Assembly: GCA_009792885.1 (NCBI GenBank)
Contig: WMCF01000088.1
Coordinates: 2,616,982-2,680,981 of the forward strand
Length of the DNA stretch: 64,000 bases
From: Eremophila alpestris peregrina
Lineage: Eukaryota > Chordata > Aves > Passeriformes > Alaudidae
Reading direction: 5' to 3'
The notes under the pieces were generated by a model that was not told the origin of the DNA, did no database searches, and was given only the letters and a program-made list of their open reading frames with translations. Shown piece after piece: positions 1 through 12,145 of the stretch. The position numbers and the translations under genes were made by a program. Numbering within the stretch: the stretch's first letter is position 1; every line of letters begins with the position of its first letter.

Positions 1-3000
1 CCACTTTGGCTTCAAAACAAAGAACCAGATATTTAATCCTTTGAATGTGAGTAAATACTCATAATGGGCAACTCACTTTTAAATCAATATTAGTTTTGAA
101 CTTCAGTGCAAGTTGACATTTTAAACAAACTGACTTTTAAGAATCTCTACAGAAGTCAATGAAGCATCAGCCACCTACAGAAGGAGGTGATGCATCCCTT
201 AAGGTTCATTTTTAGCTCCTTTTGGGATGATTTTAAACACTTTATACAGTGATTTCTCTGATCTTTTTTAAAAAGGATCCACACTAAGCTATAGAAACTT
301 TGCTGGATTTAAGTTTAAAGTTAACATTAACCTGTGCACATATTGTCTGGGATTCAGCCATGCCTGGTCAGGAGGACTGAAGATCAATCTGTCAGTGCCA
401 TCACAAGGCTGGTTGAACCCATCAGAGAATATTTAACACATAAAACACAGCTATCCTACTCCCTCTTCTCCTATGTGGTGCAAGGCTGTGGATGGAAACA
501 GTTTTGGGAGATTCTGAGCAAAATACTTCCATTTTCTCTGCTGTTTCAGTACATCAGCAGGACTGCCACACCTGCACAGCACTGGCAGCTGACACAGTCA
601 CAAAGAGCAGCAGAAGTATCTGTCTGGCCAGATGCACAGACACAGAACCAGACTGTAAATCACTTTTATCCTAACTGCCACAGGGTATATGGGTTGCTGG
701 AAGCCCTACCAAACTCATCATGTATCATTGTGAATTAGTCTCCAAGAAAGAAATAAAAAGTGAAGTACCTGGGGTTTATTTTCCCTCCCAAAATACACAG
801 TGGCTCCCAGTGAAACTGATTTCCACGAACTATTCAATCTACTCAGTCCTGAGTGAAATGACTCTCTGGGAAGCAGCTGAGAGGTTTTCCTGCCCTGGAG
901 GCTAATGATACCTCTCAGTTATTTTCCATATACTGCATGCAACTGAAACTGAAGTTTTGAACAGTTATTTTCCACACACAGGAGAAGGGCTCACCCCCAT
1001 GATCTAATGGACACAGCTTGGGGTGCCTTGAGTCTCCTGCACTCATTGCATGTCATGAGGAATGAATGCCCCTACTAACAAATAAATCCCAAGAACAAAC
1101 CAAAACTGCATTTCTATATTATCACTTCAGGAAGAGGTTTTCCAAGCACCACTGACTGTGCTCTGCAGCCAGTGTGTGAAACAGCAGAGAAAATGGAAAT
1201 GTTTTGCTCAGAACCTCCCAGAGAACAAATAACAGTGTAAACACCATCACACAGACATCTCACTTTGAGTCTTGCCTTTGAATTTCCAGGTCAGCCATTG
1301 GTAGGGACAGGCACTGGATCAGCAGTGCTCATCTGCCAGCTAATGCCAGCTGTTCTGTGCTGATTTCCATCTCCTCAGCTGGCAAAGGCAAGCAAAGCTG
1401 TATTATCATTAGAAGGACTGAATTTAAAGTAAGCAGTTCATCTACCAGTAGCAACTCCACAGAACAAAAAACCCTAAGCAAAACATTACTATACACTCTA
1501 ATTTTGCTGTCCTTACCCAGGATATGAATACAACAAGATAAGAGATGGTTTCTTCTCTATACTGAAACCTCACAGATTAAAACAGCATGAAAGAAAGACA
1601 GAGGGTTGTCCCTTGCTTCCTTCTATTTCCTTTGAGTTTCTCACTCAAAACCCAGATTGCCTTTGCTTTCCAATTTTAATAGAGCTCATCGTAGTTAGTC
1701 AAATCAAGGAATTTGCACATATATCTCTCTCATACTTGTACTTCGTACAGAAAATATACCCCAAAGTAACATTTTCTTTTAATTTCCATGGAATTGGTGC
1801 CTCAGTGAGGACTACAAAGTGACATCCCAATCAAAAAGTGCTTGCAGTCTTATCTCCCTTAACCTTGAGAAGCAAATACTAGAGAGAAAGAGAAAAAACC
1901 CTAAATCCTCCTTTCCTTTGTCAGCTAGCCTGACTGTGGCTCACAGACGTCACAGGGAGCCTGTGCACTCCTGAATGCTAAATAATCTCCTAGGCTACAT
2001 ACTTTCTCTCAGTGGAGCTTAAAAAGAGATCTCACTTTGAGCAGGGCCATGTTGGCATGGCAACGGGGGGAGAAAAGCAATCAGCAAGCCTGACACTCCT
2101 TGCCAGGAGCAGCAGACTTTGTGTGACTCTCATTTCTGAGAGAGATGTGATGGTACCCACCTCCTCTCCACCAAAAGTTAAACCCTTGCCCAGTGGGTGA
2201 GGAAGGGCTGGTGTCCTGTGTGCTGGCAGGACCTGCCCCCATCAGCCACACCTGGGAAGTGCATCAAGCTAACACCTGAGCTTCCAGGTGGAAAGAACAG
2301 CAGGGAAGGATTTGTGAAGCATGGGGCTGAGTGGGTTAATGAGTGCCTTCATGATACAGGGCAAGGGACCTGGAAATGTGGCCAGCAGTGCTCACCAGCA
2401 CATCCCATGCTGTCACCTAAGAACTGCTGCTTCCCTCTCAAGGTGACTTTGGAGAAGAGGAAGCCATTTCAGCTCTGCCTGAAACAAGAGGAGCTGTGTG
2501 CCTGCAAAACAAGGCTCTCTTGTTTAGTCATGAGCCTTCTTCCAAATCCTTCTGCCCTCAGATCAAAACTGGAATGAAAGATTATCTGCTGGCACAGTCC
2601 CCAGCAATACCACCTCCCAGGTGCTTGGTGCCAAACATTACCCAGTGTTTCTGAATGTCCTTCATGATGCCATCATGGTGATGGAGACCCTGACAGACCC
2701 TTTAAACAGAACAGGAATGAGCCTTTGAAGTGCCCCATGTCTACCCTTCCCAAGGGGCAGAGCTGAGCCCAGCCCGGAGGGCAGTAGCTTGTGGGGAGGT
2801 GGCACACAGTGCTGGGCCACCTGTCCATGGCTCTGCACAGACCTCCTGACTGACCTGGGCTATCTCTCTCCACCCTTGTGCTTTTTCTCTTGACTTTTAC
2901 AAGTCCTGTCTGCTTTATGTAATTCACAAATGCACAAGCTGTCTCCTACCACACGCTTTATAAACTGAAAAGGACTCCACCAGAACAGGCCACAAATTGG

Positions 3001-5231
3001 AATGTGTCTTCTGGGCACAAGTGCCCCAGCAGTCACTCAGCTAATGCCACTGCTGGATGCTTGAGATCTGAGCAAGAGAAACAGAGAAATCTGCATTTAC
3101 AGCCCTCATTAGAACAGGTAATTAAACATGGATGGTGGGGAGGGAGGGCAGAGGCAAATATAAAAAGCAGAGACAAGGCACAAGTGACACTCCCAGAATG
3201 CATTTGATATTTGACATTTTCAGCAGCAGTAACTCTCCTGGCTACTGCAGTCCCCCAAGGAAGGCTGCAGATGTTTCCAAAAGGCAATTTCCACAAACAG
3301 AGCTCATGGCACACAGTCTGAACTATGCTGTGGCTAGAACATATTATAGAAGATGCTTCTTCCATATCCCAGCCTTGCTGTTCCTTGTTCCATCTCTGAG
3401 GTTATGGATGATGTTTTCTGGGAGCACTGACAGCATCAAGTGCGTGCTGGTTGCCAAGCCAACACGCTCACAGGCACTCTGCTCTCACTTCTTAAGGAAG
3501 CACAGCTGCTTTTGCAACGCTTCTGTTGTAACCAGGAAACACCCAAGTGAACTGGAACACCAACAGGGAGCCCAGAGGAAATGGCTGGTTGGTGCCTTCT
3601 CTCAGCCAAGTGCAGCACTGATGTGGGTTGATGCAGCAGTTGGCTCCAGTGCTGTTACTGCACCTGGTTTGAGACACGGTTTTTAAAAGCAAATCTGCCC
3701 CACCCACTGCCAGAGGAGCTGAGGGATAGAAGAGACTGATGGTTGATGTTCTGTGCGTGTCTGACTCCCAGGGAACCAACAGCACCTGCACACCAGCTTC
3801 TCTCACCCTGCTCCCTTTCATTGTGCCCACAGCTGTGCCAGACCCTCCAGCTCCTACCAGCACATGTCAATCACTGATTTCTGAAGCCCTAAGAGGACGT
3901 GGGAGGGCAGAGCCAGCCCCTCAGAGAGGTTATGACTGGACAAAAAATGATGTCTTATGGATTGATTGATAGGGCCAGCCACAGAAAAACCCACAGAGAC
4001 CAGTCTGTATGGCAGTCACTGAATATTTTAGAGTCAGGGAGAAGACAGCTGAAGGTAGGGAATGTGAAAAGATGGAATTTATTTATTTCTGGTCCTCTGC
4101 AGGAGAACAACTGAGAAAGACCTTTCCAGCAAGGTTAACAGAGAATATTAAACCCTCCAGCATTTTCTACAAGTGCCCCAGAGGGGTTCTGTTGCCCTCA
4201 CCTACACTGTCTCTAGCAACATTGAATACATCCGTAATATTCCAGTAACATGTCCCAGGAAATGACACTTGTACTACACTTAACACAGAGAAGAAAAGTT
4301 TCAGACACCTGGTATGTTTGCCTGTGTCTAAATTGGCAGAGATGAAGGTGTACAGTAATTACTGTCAAATTTCCTGGGCAAAGGGAGGGAGATCAAAATG
4401 CCTAATTAACGACTTCTTTCCCATGGGAGCCATCAATGACATGGTAAGACACCTTCTTCCAGCTCTGTGAATTAAATAACAGAAATGGGCCAAACCCAGC
4501 AGTCACACTGAGCTCTGAATGTCACTGATTTTACATCCTTCTGTGCATTTGGTCTGCATTGCTCAAGATATGCTGCTTGCTGAAAATGCACATCTGACAA
4601 CAAGGCTGGGTGGCTCTTTTGGGAAAGAGGTTTTCAGGGAGATAATTGTGGGGGGGTTACTGGCTCCACAAGCACTTGGGCAGCAGCAGGACAGCCAGTG
4701 CAGACAGCGAAACGGAAAGGAAAGCTCTGACAAAAGCTGTCCTGTTGGAAAGACCAAAAATGCCTCCATACAAAGAAGGTCTGTTTGTATGTCTCCTGCC
4801 AGGCCTTCAGAATATTACCACTTGTATGTCAAGAGAGAGAGAAAGGAAAAGGAGATTAAATGAGATGTCACTAGAGGAGGGAACAAACCACTAGCACACC
4901 ATGGGAGCAGGCCATGAGTCTGAGTGCATTTCAGCCTGGAGAGGCTGCTGCACTGAGTGACCCCTAACATGGAGCTGCCATCCTGCTCCACAGCAGCTCC
5001 AGCCCCAGTGAGAGGGGCTGAGACCCTCAGCCTGCACAGCTAAACACCACGGGGATTTTCTGACAGAAAATCACTCTGCTGTGCTGGTGAGGGCTCTGAA
5101 CAAGATCCTCTTCACCTGGAGACTGGCTCCTGCAAGGCAAGGTTATGGAAGATAATGGGATACAGACTGTTTCCTTGACACAAAAGCAGGAGTTTGCAAC
5201 AAGCACAATTCCTGCCTTCAACACAGCTGGG

Positions 5232-5275
5232 GTTTTTTTGCACAGCTACCCTAAAGGGTAGCTGTGCAAAAAAAC
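5232..5275. repeat. Perfect hairpin, 21-bp arms, 2-nt loop
   Basis: The left arm 5232-5252 (G, seven T, GCACAGCTACCCT) is perfectly reverse-complementary to the right arm 5255-5275, separated only by AA. It is far too long to arise by chance in 64 kb. It has no flanking transposon features and lies in the MAP2 intron. A template-switch (fold-back) mutation, a small MITE remnant or an assembly artefact could explain it. Confidence 0.9.
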
Positions 5276-8200
5276 AAGCACTATTTGCTATGGCAGGGCA
5301 GTCTTTTAGGCTCACATTCCCTGCACCTTATAGAAATATACTTGTTTAAAAGAGTAGATGGTCAGAGGAATAAGTCTGTTCCAGATACCCATTTAGTCCA
5401 GCTTTACAAAGCCTGAAACAAAGGGCTGAATTAGGATAAATTACATTCCAAGTTGTAATGTGATTAGTCCCTTTCTAGTTTTCTCTTCATTTTTTTCCTG
5501 CTGCCTGAATCCCCTCCTTTCTGGGGTAGTATCTGCCATTACACAAAAGCTGGTTTGTCTCTGGATCAGCAGATAAAAATTGGCCTTTTTCTATTGTCCT
5601 TAGCTTATCTAACAATTTTCCTTTTCTCCCCGCCCCTTCCCTGCTTTGCTCCCTCACAGCCTCCATCTGGCCAGCTCTCCTGCTGCTGTTTCCCCACATT
5701 CCTCAGCCCCTCACTGCTCCCTCAGATCAATACTGTCAGCTCTTCATTCCTCTCCACAGATCTATGGTTCCCTTACAGACTGACACACAGCAGTGTCTGC
5801 CTTCCCCCAGCCTCTGCCACGGATCTGCCATGGGCTGCTCTCTCTCCCACTTTCCCCATGGCTCCAGAGCCAAAAGTGCCCAGTCTGTAGTGAGATTGCT
5901 GTGCCATGGCAGGGAACTTGCTACAGTTCACCACACTCCATCTGCCTCCCACATGGTCTGGCTTCCCTGACAATTAATGAAGGGCTACATTTTGTCACTC
6001 TGGTGTGACATGTTACTGTCCTTAACACTGTCTGACACCAGGACACAGACACTGTCCTGAGGCTCTGCTAATAGGATTTCAGGAAATGCTTTCCCTTCAT
6101 CTGTCAAAAAAATAATTCATCAAATAACAGCATGGGTAATCCAAACCCCCTCCAATTACAAACCTGAATTTGGCATATAATGAAAAAAGCACTTAATCAG
6201 TTGAGTCACTATATATAAAGATATATTGTAGAAGATGCTTCAAAATGTTCAACCACTATTATCCCTAATTATATAAATTTGACTGGTTAGTTACTGCATT
6301 ACTGAAAAAACAGATGCATTTAAGTGCAAAAAGCCAAAGCTTGATGTTCTTGCAATTGTAATAACATGGATTATGTTGAATTGCTGGTTCCCAGAGAATG
6401 CTGCAGCATCTGTAGTCCTCCTCACAGCTTCCTCCCCATTAGCTGATCACAACTTTGCAGTGAGCAAAGAAAAAACTGCCACTCCTGTGTTTCATGTCAA
6501 GTCAGGCACATCCTGTATTCTACCACTGGGTCCAGTCCAAAGCTTTCCTTTGTCAGCCTACCTCAGAGTGAGTTCCTGAGGATTACACTATCATGTCCCT
6601 TTTCATCACACACTTCACACCACATGAAAATGTTTGGCTTGACAAAACCTACACATCTCATTCTCCACTCTTAATAATTCCATGGTCTTCACCCAAGGTG
6701 CAGGTGACAGGCATGGAGCAGGGAGAACACACTGAACCTCAGTGCTCTCAGGCTGCAGTGGGATGCTGCAGACTGCACCCAAGGCAAGGTGTCTTCAGGA
6801 GCACCTCCAGAACAGTGTGGGATTTGGGTCTGGCAGAAGCACAGGGCTGGTCTGCTGGGGTGGCCCAAAGTACATTTACAAATTTACATCCACAAAATGG
6901 TTACAAGAAGAAATAGGTGCTTTACCACCCACACTTTTATCACACCCCTAATAGCTTCCTGTGGGCTATGCCAAAAAAAAAACCAGCCTATTCTCTTGCG
7001 TGTATCTGCCTTTGACTTGGGTGGCTGCCAGATCATGCCCTGGGGCTGCCCTGCCCACAGCTCTGAGCACCCTCCCCCATTGCTATCGGTCCCTCTGAAA
7101 GGAGAGCATTGATGTGTCTCCATAATGCAACCATTACCAGCACGGTGCTGAGACAGATCAATCACAGGCAACACAACAGACACATTCAGATGATTCCAAA
7201 AATCGAGGTCAGATTCAGTAACTCTTAGACACTGAGACATATATACACAAAGGCAAATTTTAACTGTGCAAATCTAAAAATGTCGCTTGGAGTGATGGAT
7301 TGGGTGTGTTTTGGGAAGAACTGTTACTTCCTCCCCCATTTCCATCCCTCACCTCTGCTTCAGTGCTGGCAGAAGGTGTCTTTGTTGTGGTGGCCTTATC
7401 CTAACTTCCCCATTAACACATGGCCCTCTGGTTTTTCACCACAAGCCCTGCTGCTTTGCTGTGCCTTCAAGGGTCACCTGTCCTGCTACAGAACAGAGGG
7501 CCATTTTGTGGCTAAACCCCAGCTCCTGGGTCAGGCAGATGCAGCAGCCCTTCCTGAGGGGAAACACCTCAAAATGCACCAGGGGTTGGCTGATGGACAG
7601 CTGCCTGGGAAATCCCTGCTCTGCTGCACACAGGGTTGTTTCTGCAGTTGCTGGGGATTTACAGACTCCAACATGAAAGCTGAGAAGTCAAAGATTTTCC
7701 CAGGTTACAGTGCTGGGCTTGCACCAGAGAAAGTAAAATCCCTGTAAATCTACTCAAAGCCACAGCTTGGCTTAATTATCTCCATCGACCTTGGCTTCCT
7801 GAGCAATTTCTCCTCAGATGTTTGGAGTCAGTAAGATACTACAAATGATTAAATAATTCACATTATTGATAATTATGTGTATCAGAGTGGCATTTAAAAA
7901 CCCCACCTGATGCAACACCCCACTGAAGTTACAATTTGCAAGCAAACACAGCAAAAGATGACTAAATTTTGCTGCAAACAACAATCCTGATTTCAAGATC
8001 AAATTCTGAATTGAACACCAAAAATCTAGAAGTCCTGTCCCACACTGCATTAAGCACATGCAGCTAGTAAATACTAGCATGAAGTGGCAATACACACTCT
8101 GGTCCCTTTCTATCACTACAGTAAGTTGCTAACTGGTTTCTCCTTCAAAAAGAGAAAAAAATATTGAAAGAATGAATCTTAAATATTCTACCAAGGTTTA

Positions 8201-8523
8201 CATTGCACATATTAAATGTGGGCTTAGCCAGTGCCTGAGTGTGCAGTGCACAAGTTCCCAGAGAGCTAGGAATTCAGGCATGAAGGCAAGCCGTTCTGGG
8301 GACTTTTCCAGGGCTCAAGGACAAAGATGTCATGAGATAAACTGTATTAAGACTCCCAAACAAAAGCTGTACATATTGACAGTAAGTCTCCACACCAGAG
8401 ATCTTAGAGTCTGAGCAGACAGTGAGAAAACTGCAGGGCAGGTGGAAATGAGGTCACAAAGAGGTGACTGAAGCAAACTTCACCTGGATCAACATTAACC
8501 TTGTTCCCTCAGCAAATGTGTGT

Positions 8524-8565
8524 CCCCCAGCACCACTGCATGCCCTAGAATGCAGTAGTGGGGGG
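8524..8565. repeat. Imperfect stem-loop
   Basis: CCCCC plus ACCACTGCAT (8532-8541) can pair with ATGCAGTAGT (8550-8559) plus a G run, with one mismatch in the inner 10 bp, a 3-nt bulge and an 8-nt loop. It is shorter than a typical microRNA precursor. Function unknown. Confidence 0.5.
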
Positions 8566-9969
8566 CACTACTCTTCCTCATTTTCTCTTGTTTTGCTTTT
8601 AACCACTTGCCTGAAAAGGCACTACTACAATGCCTGCTGATGGCCAGCAGTGGGTTCCTTCCTGCTGTTACCCATTAGCTGCAAACTCAATTAAACATTT
8701 GGATCTCTCTCTGACCAGCACTCAAAACTTGAGCTTGAGATAGTCTGAGAAAAGCATTTCTCTCCTCCCTTTCTAAGGATAGGGAATTCCTCTTCATCCT
8801 GTAAAGTTATCCCCACTTTTCCATACATATGGAGGGACTTGTCCAACATGGGGTGACAGATCTGTGGCAGAGATGAGAAATGCTCTCAGTCTCCTCACTG
8901 CTAAGAACTGCAGCATCTCACCTCCCCTGCTTATCTGCTGGCTAAACATAGAATAAAGCTGGGTTACAGCAGAGAGACAAGACCTTGTTATCATCTCCCC
9001 AAGCATCAACACTGTTCACCTGAATGCTCACACATGATTTCTTTTACCTTGGCCAAAATTTGAAAGCAAATCTGCAAGAAGAGACTTCAAATATAAACAC
9101 ATTTTCTTTTAGTAGAGATCTCCATTTCCAGCACAATTGCTTATGAAATGACTGGTCCAGGAGCCTTAAAATTCTCCAGCTGCTGAGAAATTATGGAGAG
9201 CAACTCCAAATGCTGTCAACAGCCAAAAAAACATTGCTAGAAAGATCTCTTTAGCATGCATGAATGGATGCATCAAGGGCAGTTGTGTCTATACAAGAGA
9301 AATTCTTCTTGCACTGTGCTTTTGGGGTTTGGAGTGGGAACTCTGCACAAAGATAATTAGCATTTACTTCTAAAACAGGAAACTTGCTTTGCATATTTCA
9401 TTTTGACACAGTCACACTCTTCTTTTTTTCTCCTGCAAATAACAAGCTGAATTCTAAAAACCTTACATAGTTTACAAATAGACTAAGTCCCAGTGAGCAC
9501 CCAGTGAAATATGGCTGGGCAAGGATGAATAAATGCTGACACTGAATTGTGGTGTTCCCAACCAGAATGAGCAACGCATTATTTTGCAAACAGCACGTGG
9601 TTTCAAGAAGGTCTTGTGAGCAGTAAGAGAACCCATCCTTCTTGCACACACAAGTGTGCATGCACAAGAGCTGGGCAGCTTCCTACTCCCTCAGAGCCCA
9701 GAGGACCTGAGCAGCTGCTCTGTGCCACAGCCCTTGGCAGGTAACCCTGTTCCATTTAGGAAGAAGGCCTTTCCTGAAGCCTTCTCAATGCACTGCCCAG
9801 AATCCTGAGTATGTATCCTCTGTGTAACCCTGGGTGAAGATGCAGCCCCTGCAGTGAAGAGCTGGGGCCCTTCCAAAGCACACACACCCTCACGTCAGCT
9901 CCCCCATGCCATGCTTGACTCCACCTCACGTCTCCCCTTGGAGAACACCCATGGGTGTGCACGGAGGTG

Positions 9970-9976
9970 CATTACC
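9970..9976 (-). other. MAP2: MAP2 splice donor (CAG|GTAAT)
   Basis: The minus strand reads TGCAG|GTAATG, a good match to the vertebrate donor consensus, placed exactly where the MAP2-like reading frame stops matching the family. The phase (1) agrees with the known ETA-Glu junction of the protein. Confidence 0.85.
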
Positions 9977-10237
9977 TGCAGTCTCCCTGCTCCCTGATGA
10001 CAGCTCTCCATTGATCCCATTCTCTTTGGTCTGAGCATAGGTCCCTGGCTGCTCGTGGCTGCCCAGCCTCAGCTCCTCCTCCTCTCGGAACGGAAATCCA
10101 TTGGCACTTCTGACCAGTCCGGCACTTGCTCCGCCCTGCTCCTTCATTTCAGGGGAATGTGGGTGTGGAGAAGCCTCTGTCAGCTGACCTGAAGTCCAGT
10201 GTGGTGCCTTGGCTTCGTCCTTCCTGTCCTCGGCCAT
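9976..10237 (-). CDS. MAP2: MAP2, first coding exon (N-terminus, 87 codons plus 1 nt)
   Basis: This exon encodes the N-terminus of microtubule-associated protein 2, a neuronal, mainly dendritic protein that binds and stabilises microtubules and anchors protein kinase A. The translation starts MAEDRKDEAKAPHWTS and contains LVRSANGFPFRE and TKENGINGEL, which closely match the conserved MAP2 N-terminus of vertebrates. The ATG (10237) sits in a strong context, GAGCCATGG. After the 87th codon (reading ...SRETA) one base G remains, followed by the donor GTAAT, so the exon ends in phase 1. The known family sequence continues with Glu, which fits G plus two bases from the next exon. The reading frame stays open into the intron to about 9926, but that tail (starting GNAPPC) is not MAP2-like. 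In known MAP2 the kinase A RII-binding helix follows this junction, so most of it lies in the next exon, outside this window. The divergent middle part (about residues 50-70) carries lineage differences. The gene identity is secure; the rest of the protein is not present here. Confidence 0.96.
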
Positions 10238-10261
10238 GGCTCCTCGCCTTCAGCGCTTGGC
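10238..10261 (-). other. MAP2: MAP2 5'UTR part of the first coding exon, with splice acceptor
   Basis: On the minus strand the sequence reads GTCGTTGCAG then GCCAAGCGCTG, giving a splice acceptor AG at 10263-10262 and 24 nt of 5'UTR before the ATG. A CTGAT branch-point-like motif has its A at 10283, 22 nt upstream of the exon. The tract between is only moderately pyrimidine-rich. MAP2 genes are known to have upstream noncoding exons spliced to the ATG exon, which fits this arrangement. An alternative acceptor (the CTGCAG further upstream) cannot be excluded. Confidence 0.75.
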
Positions 10262-12145
10262 CTGCAACGACATGAGCAGAGATCAGCTGCAGGTGGGTGC
10301 TGTGTCCCTGACGTGTGACAGGATGTCACCAGCAGTGCTGCTGGTCAGTTCAAGTCTGGCAGAGGAAAGAATGATCTCTGCATGTTTGTCCTACCGTGAG
10401 TGAACTGATTTAAACCCAAAAGAAACCACCAGCAGTAAAAATTACAGGTCAAGTCCTGCCTGACTCTCACATGCCTTGCAATTATTAGCACCGTTTTCTT
10501 GATGGCTGCCCACTCGTTAATCTGATTTTATCGCATTAATTGCAGTTAAAATATCAGCCCAATTAACAAGTGAATCTGTCATCACAGCGCCACGACCCAT
10601 TCCCAGGGCAATAAAGGAAGAATGCCACAACTCCTGAAGGTGAAGCTGCTGCTGCAGTTGCACTGAGGGGCTGCTTGTCAGGCACAGGAGCACAAGGTGA
10701 TGTGGCCTCTCCAGCACATGCAATCTGCTGCTTGTCATGCCAGAAGCCAAGTCTGGGAATGTGCACTGGCTTCCCATGCTGTTTGACCCCAGTTAAATCC
10801 CCTCTTAAATGTGAACATTCACACACATTTGTCCAACCCAAAACAGTCCATGGGGAACAGTTTGCTTCTCACACAAGCATCTGCATTCTCTTTTGACTAT
10901 CAGCATTTAAACAGAAATAAAATTAATCATTATTTGCTACTCCACACATATTTCTACACATAACTCCTGTTAGTTAGCTCTCATTTGTCCCAGGAAAGAA
11001 GCACAAGCCACAGCACTTGGCTATTGCTCACAGATAAATGCAGCAGTAGCTCCTCAATATGTAAACCTAGGAAGGCAATAAATCATAATCATGTTTGGAT
11101 GATACAGTAGCCTCTGGAGAGGAGAAGGCAAACTGCCCTGAGTTAGCTACTTCAAAGTAGAAACCAGCAGGCTTTTTCCAAAAGCACTTGCCACCTCCTT
11201 TTTTTCCCTGGGAGAAAAGAACATAAAAGCAGTGAACTGAATGCAGTTAACCAGCCACATACCAGCAGTCTAGAAAAGGCAGCACAAACTGGATAGTGCA
11301 TAAATTCTGCAGACATTTAACAGACAACAAACCAGAAAAACAAACTGGTTTCCTTAATGTCAGGTCAGTTGGAAGAAAACCTCTAAACATGAGAAAAGGC
11401 TATTTGCCAGACAATCATTCATTATTAATAATTTGACCTCCTTCTGATCAGACATTATAGTTTAATAATGATGGCTTTCAGAGCTACTTTGAATTTTTAA
11501 AAAACCGTGGTGAATCCCAAAATTAGATTTAATTCACAAGATGTGATTCAAACTGGAGCTCCATATCAAAAAGGACTAATGACACTTTTGCCTCACAGTG
11601 AAGTCTTGTTGTTTTACAGTGCTCTGCCCACTCTCACCCTGACCCAGCATCATTCCCTGGAGGTAACCAATGCATGGAGACAGAAGTTGGTGAAACTTGC
11701 AGCCCAGGTTCTGCTCTGAGCTGTGATGAAAATGATGGGATGAGCAGCATGGCAAAGGAAGGAGACATGGCTCAGTCAAACACAGGTAAGAAAAGAGTAA
11801 ACACACTCCACATGCCCTGGCTTTCCCCACCCCTGTTACCGTCATGGGAGACATTCTGAGTGTACAGAGCTTTAAAGCAGCCATCTCACATCATACCAGG
11901 AGAGCTGATGGCATCATTACAAAGAACAGGGCAAGATGAGCAAACAACTCCTCCTACAAACAAAAAGAAATGTACCTCGAATTCCAACCTCTGCTGTTGG
12001 AATCCTGGAAGATGAGAATTCTAGGTTTTCTGTGCTCACAGGCACTGACTCTCAAGAAAACACTACATTTGACCTCAGGCCTTGGAACAGGCTTCCAACA
12101 TTGAGTGACAGCACTGAGGCTATGAGAGTGTAGTTTCATTAGAAA
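10262..12145 (-). other. MAP2: MAP2 intron just upstream of the ATG exon
   Basis: This is non-coding sequence upstream of the MAP2 acceptor. No exon or transposon is recognised. The segment 10500-10620 is AT-rich with repeated TTAAT/ATTAA cores and looks like a candidate conserved element. The segment 11410-11500 has several ATTA/TAAT cores (ATTCATTATTAATAATTTG) and is similar in character. Confidence 0.7.

Larger units (their letters stand above)
1..9975 (-). other. MAP2: MAP2 intron after the first coding exon (partial)
   Basis: This stretch lies downstream of the MAP2 donor on the minus strand and carries no recognisable exon: I looked for the next MAP2 segment (the RII-binding helix region) and did not find it. 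ORFs here are short or chance, including the 184-codon + strand ORF at 3132-3686, which has no recognisable domain. Notable pieces are the perfect hairpin at 5232-5275, a pyrimidine-rich stretch (+ strand) at about 5460-5760, an imperfect hairpin at 8524-8565, and an AT-rich, homeodomain-core-rich piece near 7740-7880. No transposon was recognised. Confidence 0.8.

Noticed and set aside
3132..3686. 184-codon + strand ORF
   Set aside because: No family resemblance; lies in the MAP2 intron with chance ORFs in other frames over the same DNA.
1..9970. Search for the next MAP2 coding exon
   Set aside because: I found no minus-strand segment resembling the RII-binding region between an AG acceptor and a GT donor; it probably lies beyond the window. 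A short exon could be missed by eye.
9926..9975. Extension of the MAP2 reading frame past the donor
   Set aside because: The extra residues do not match MAP2 and the donor GTAAT with correct phase explains the end of homology.
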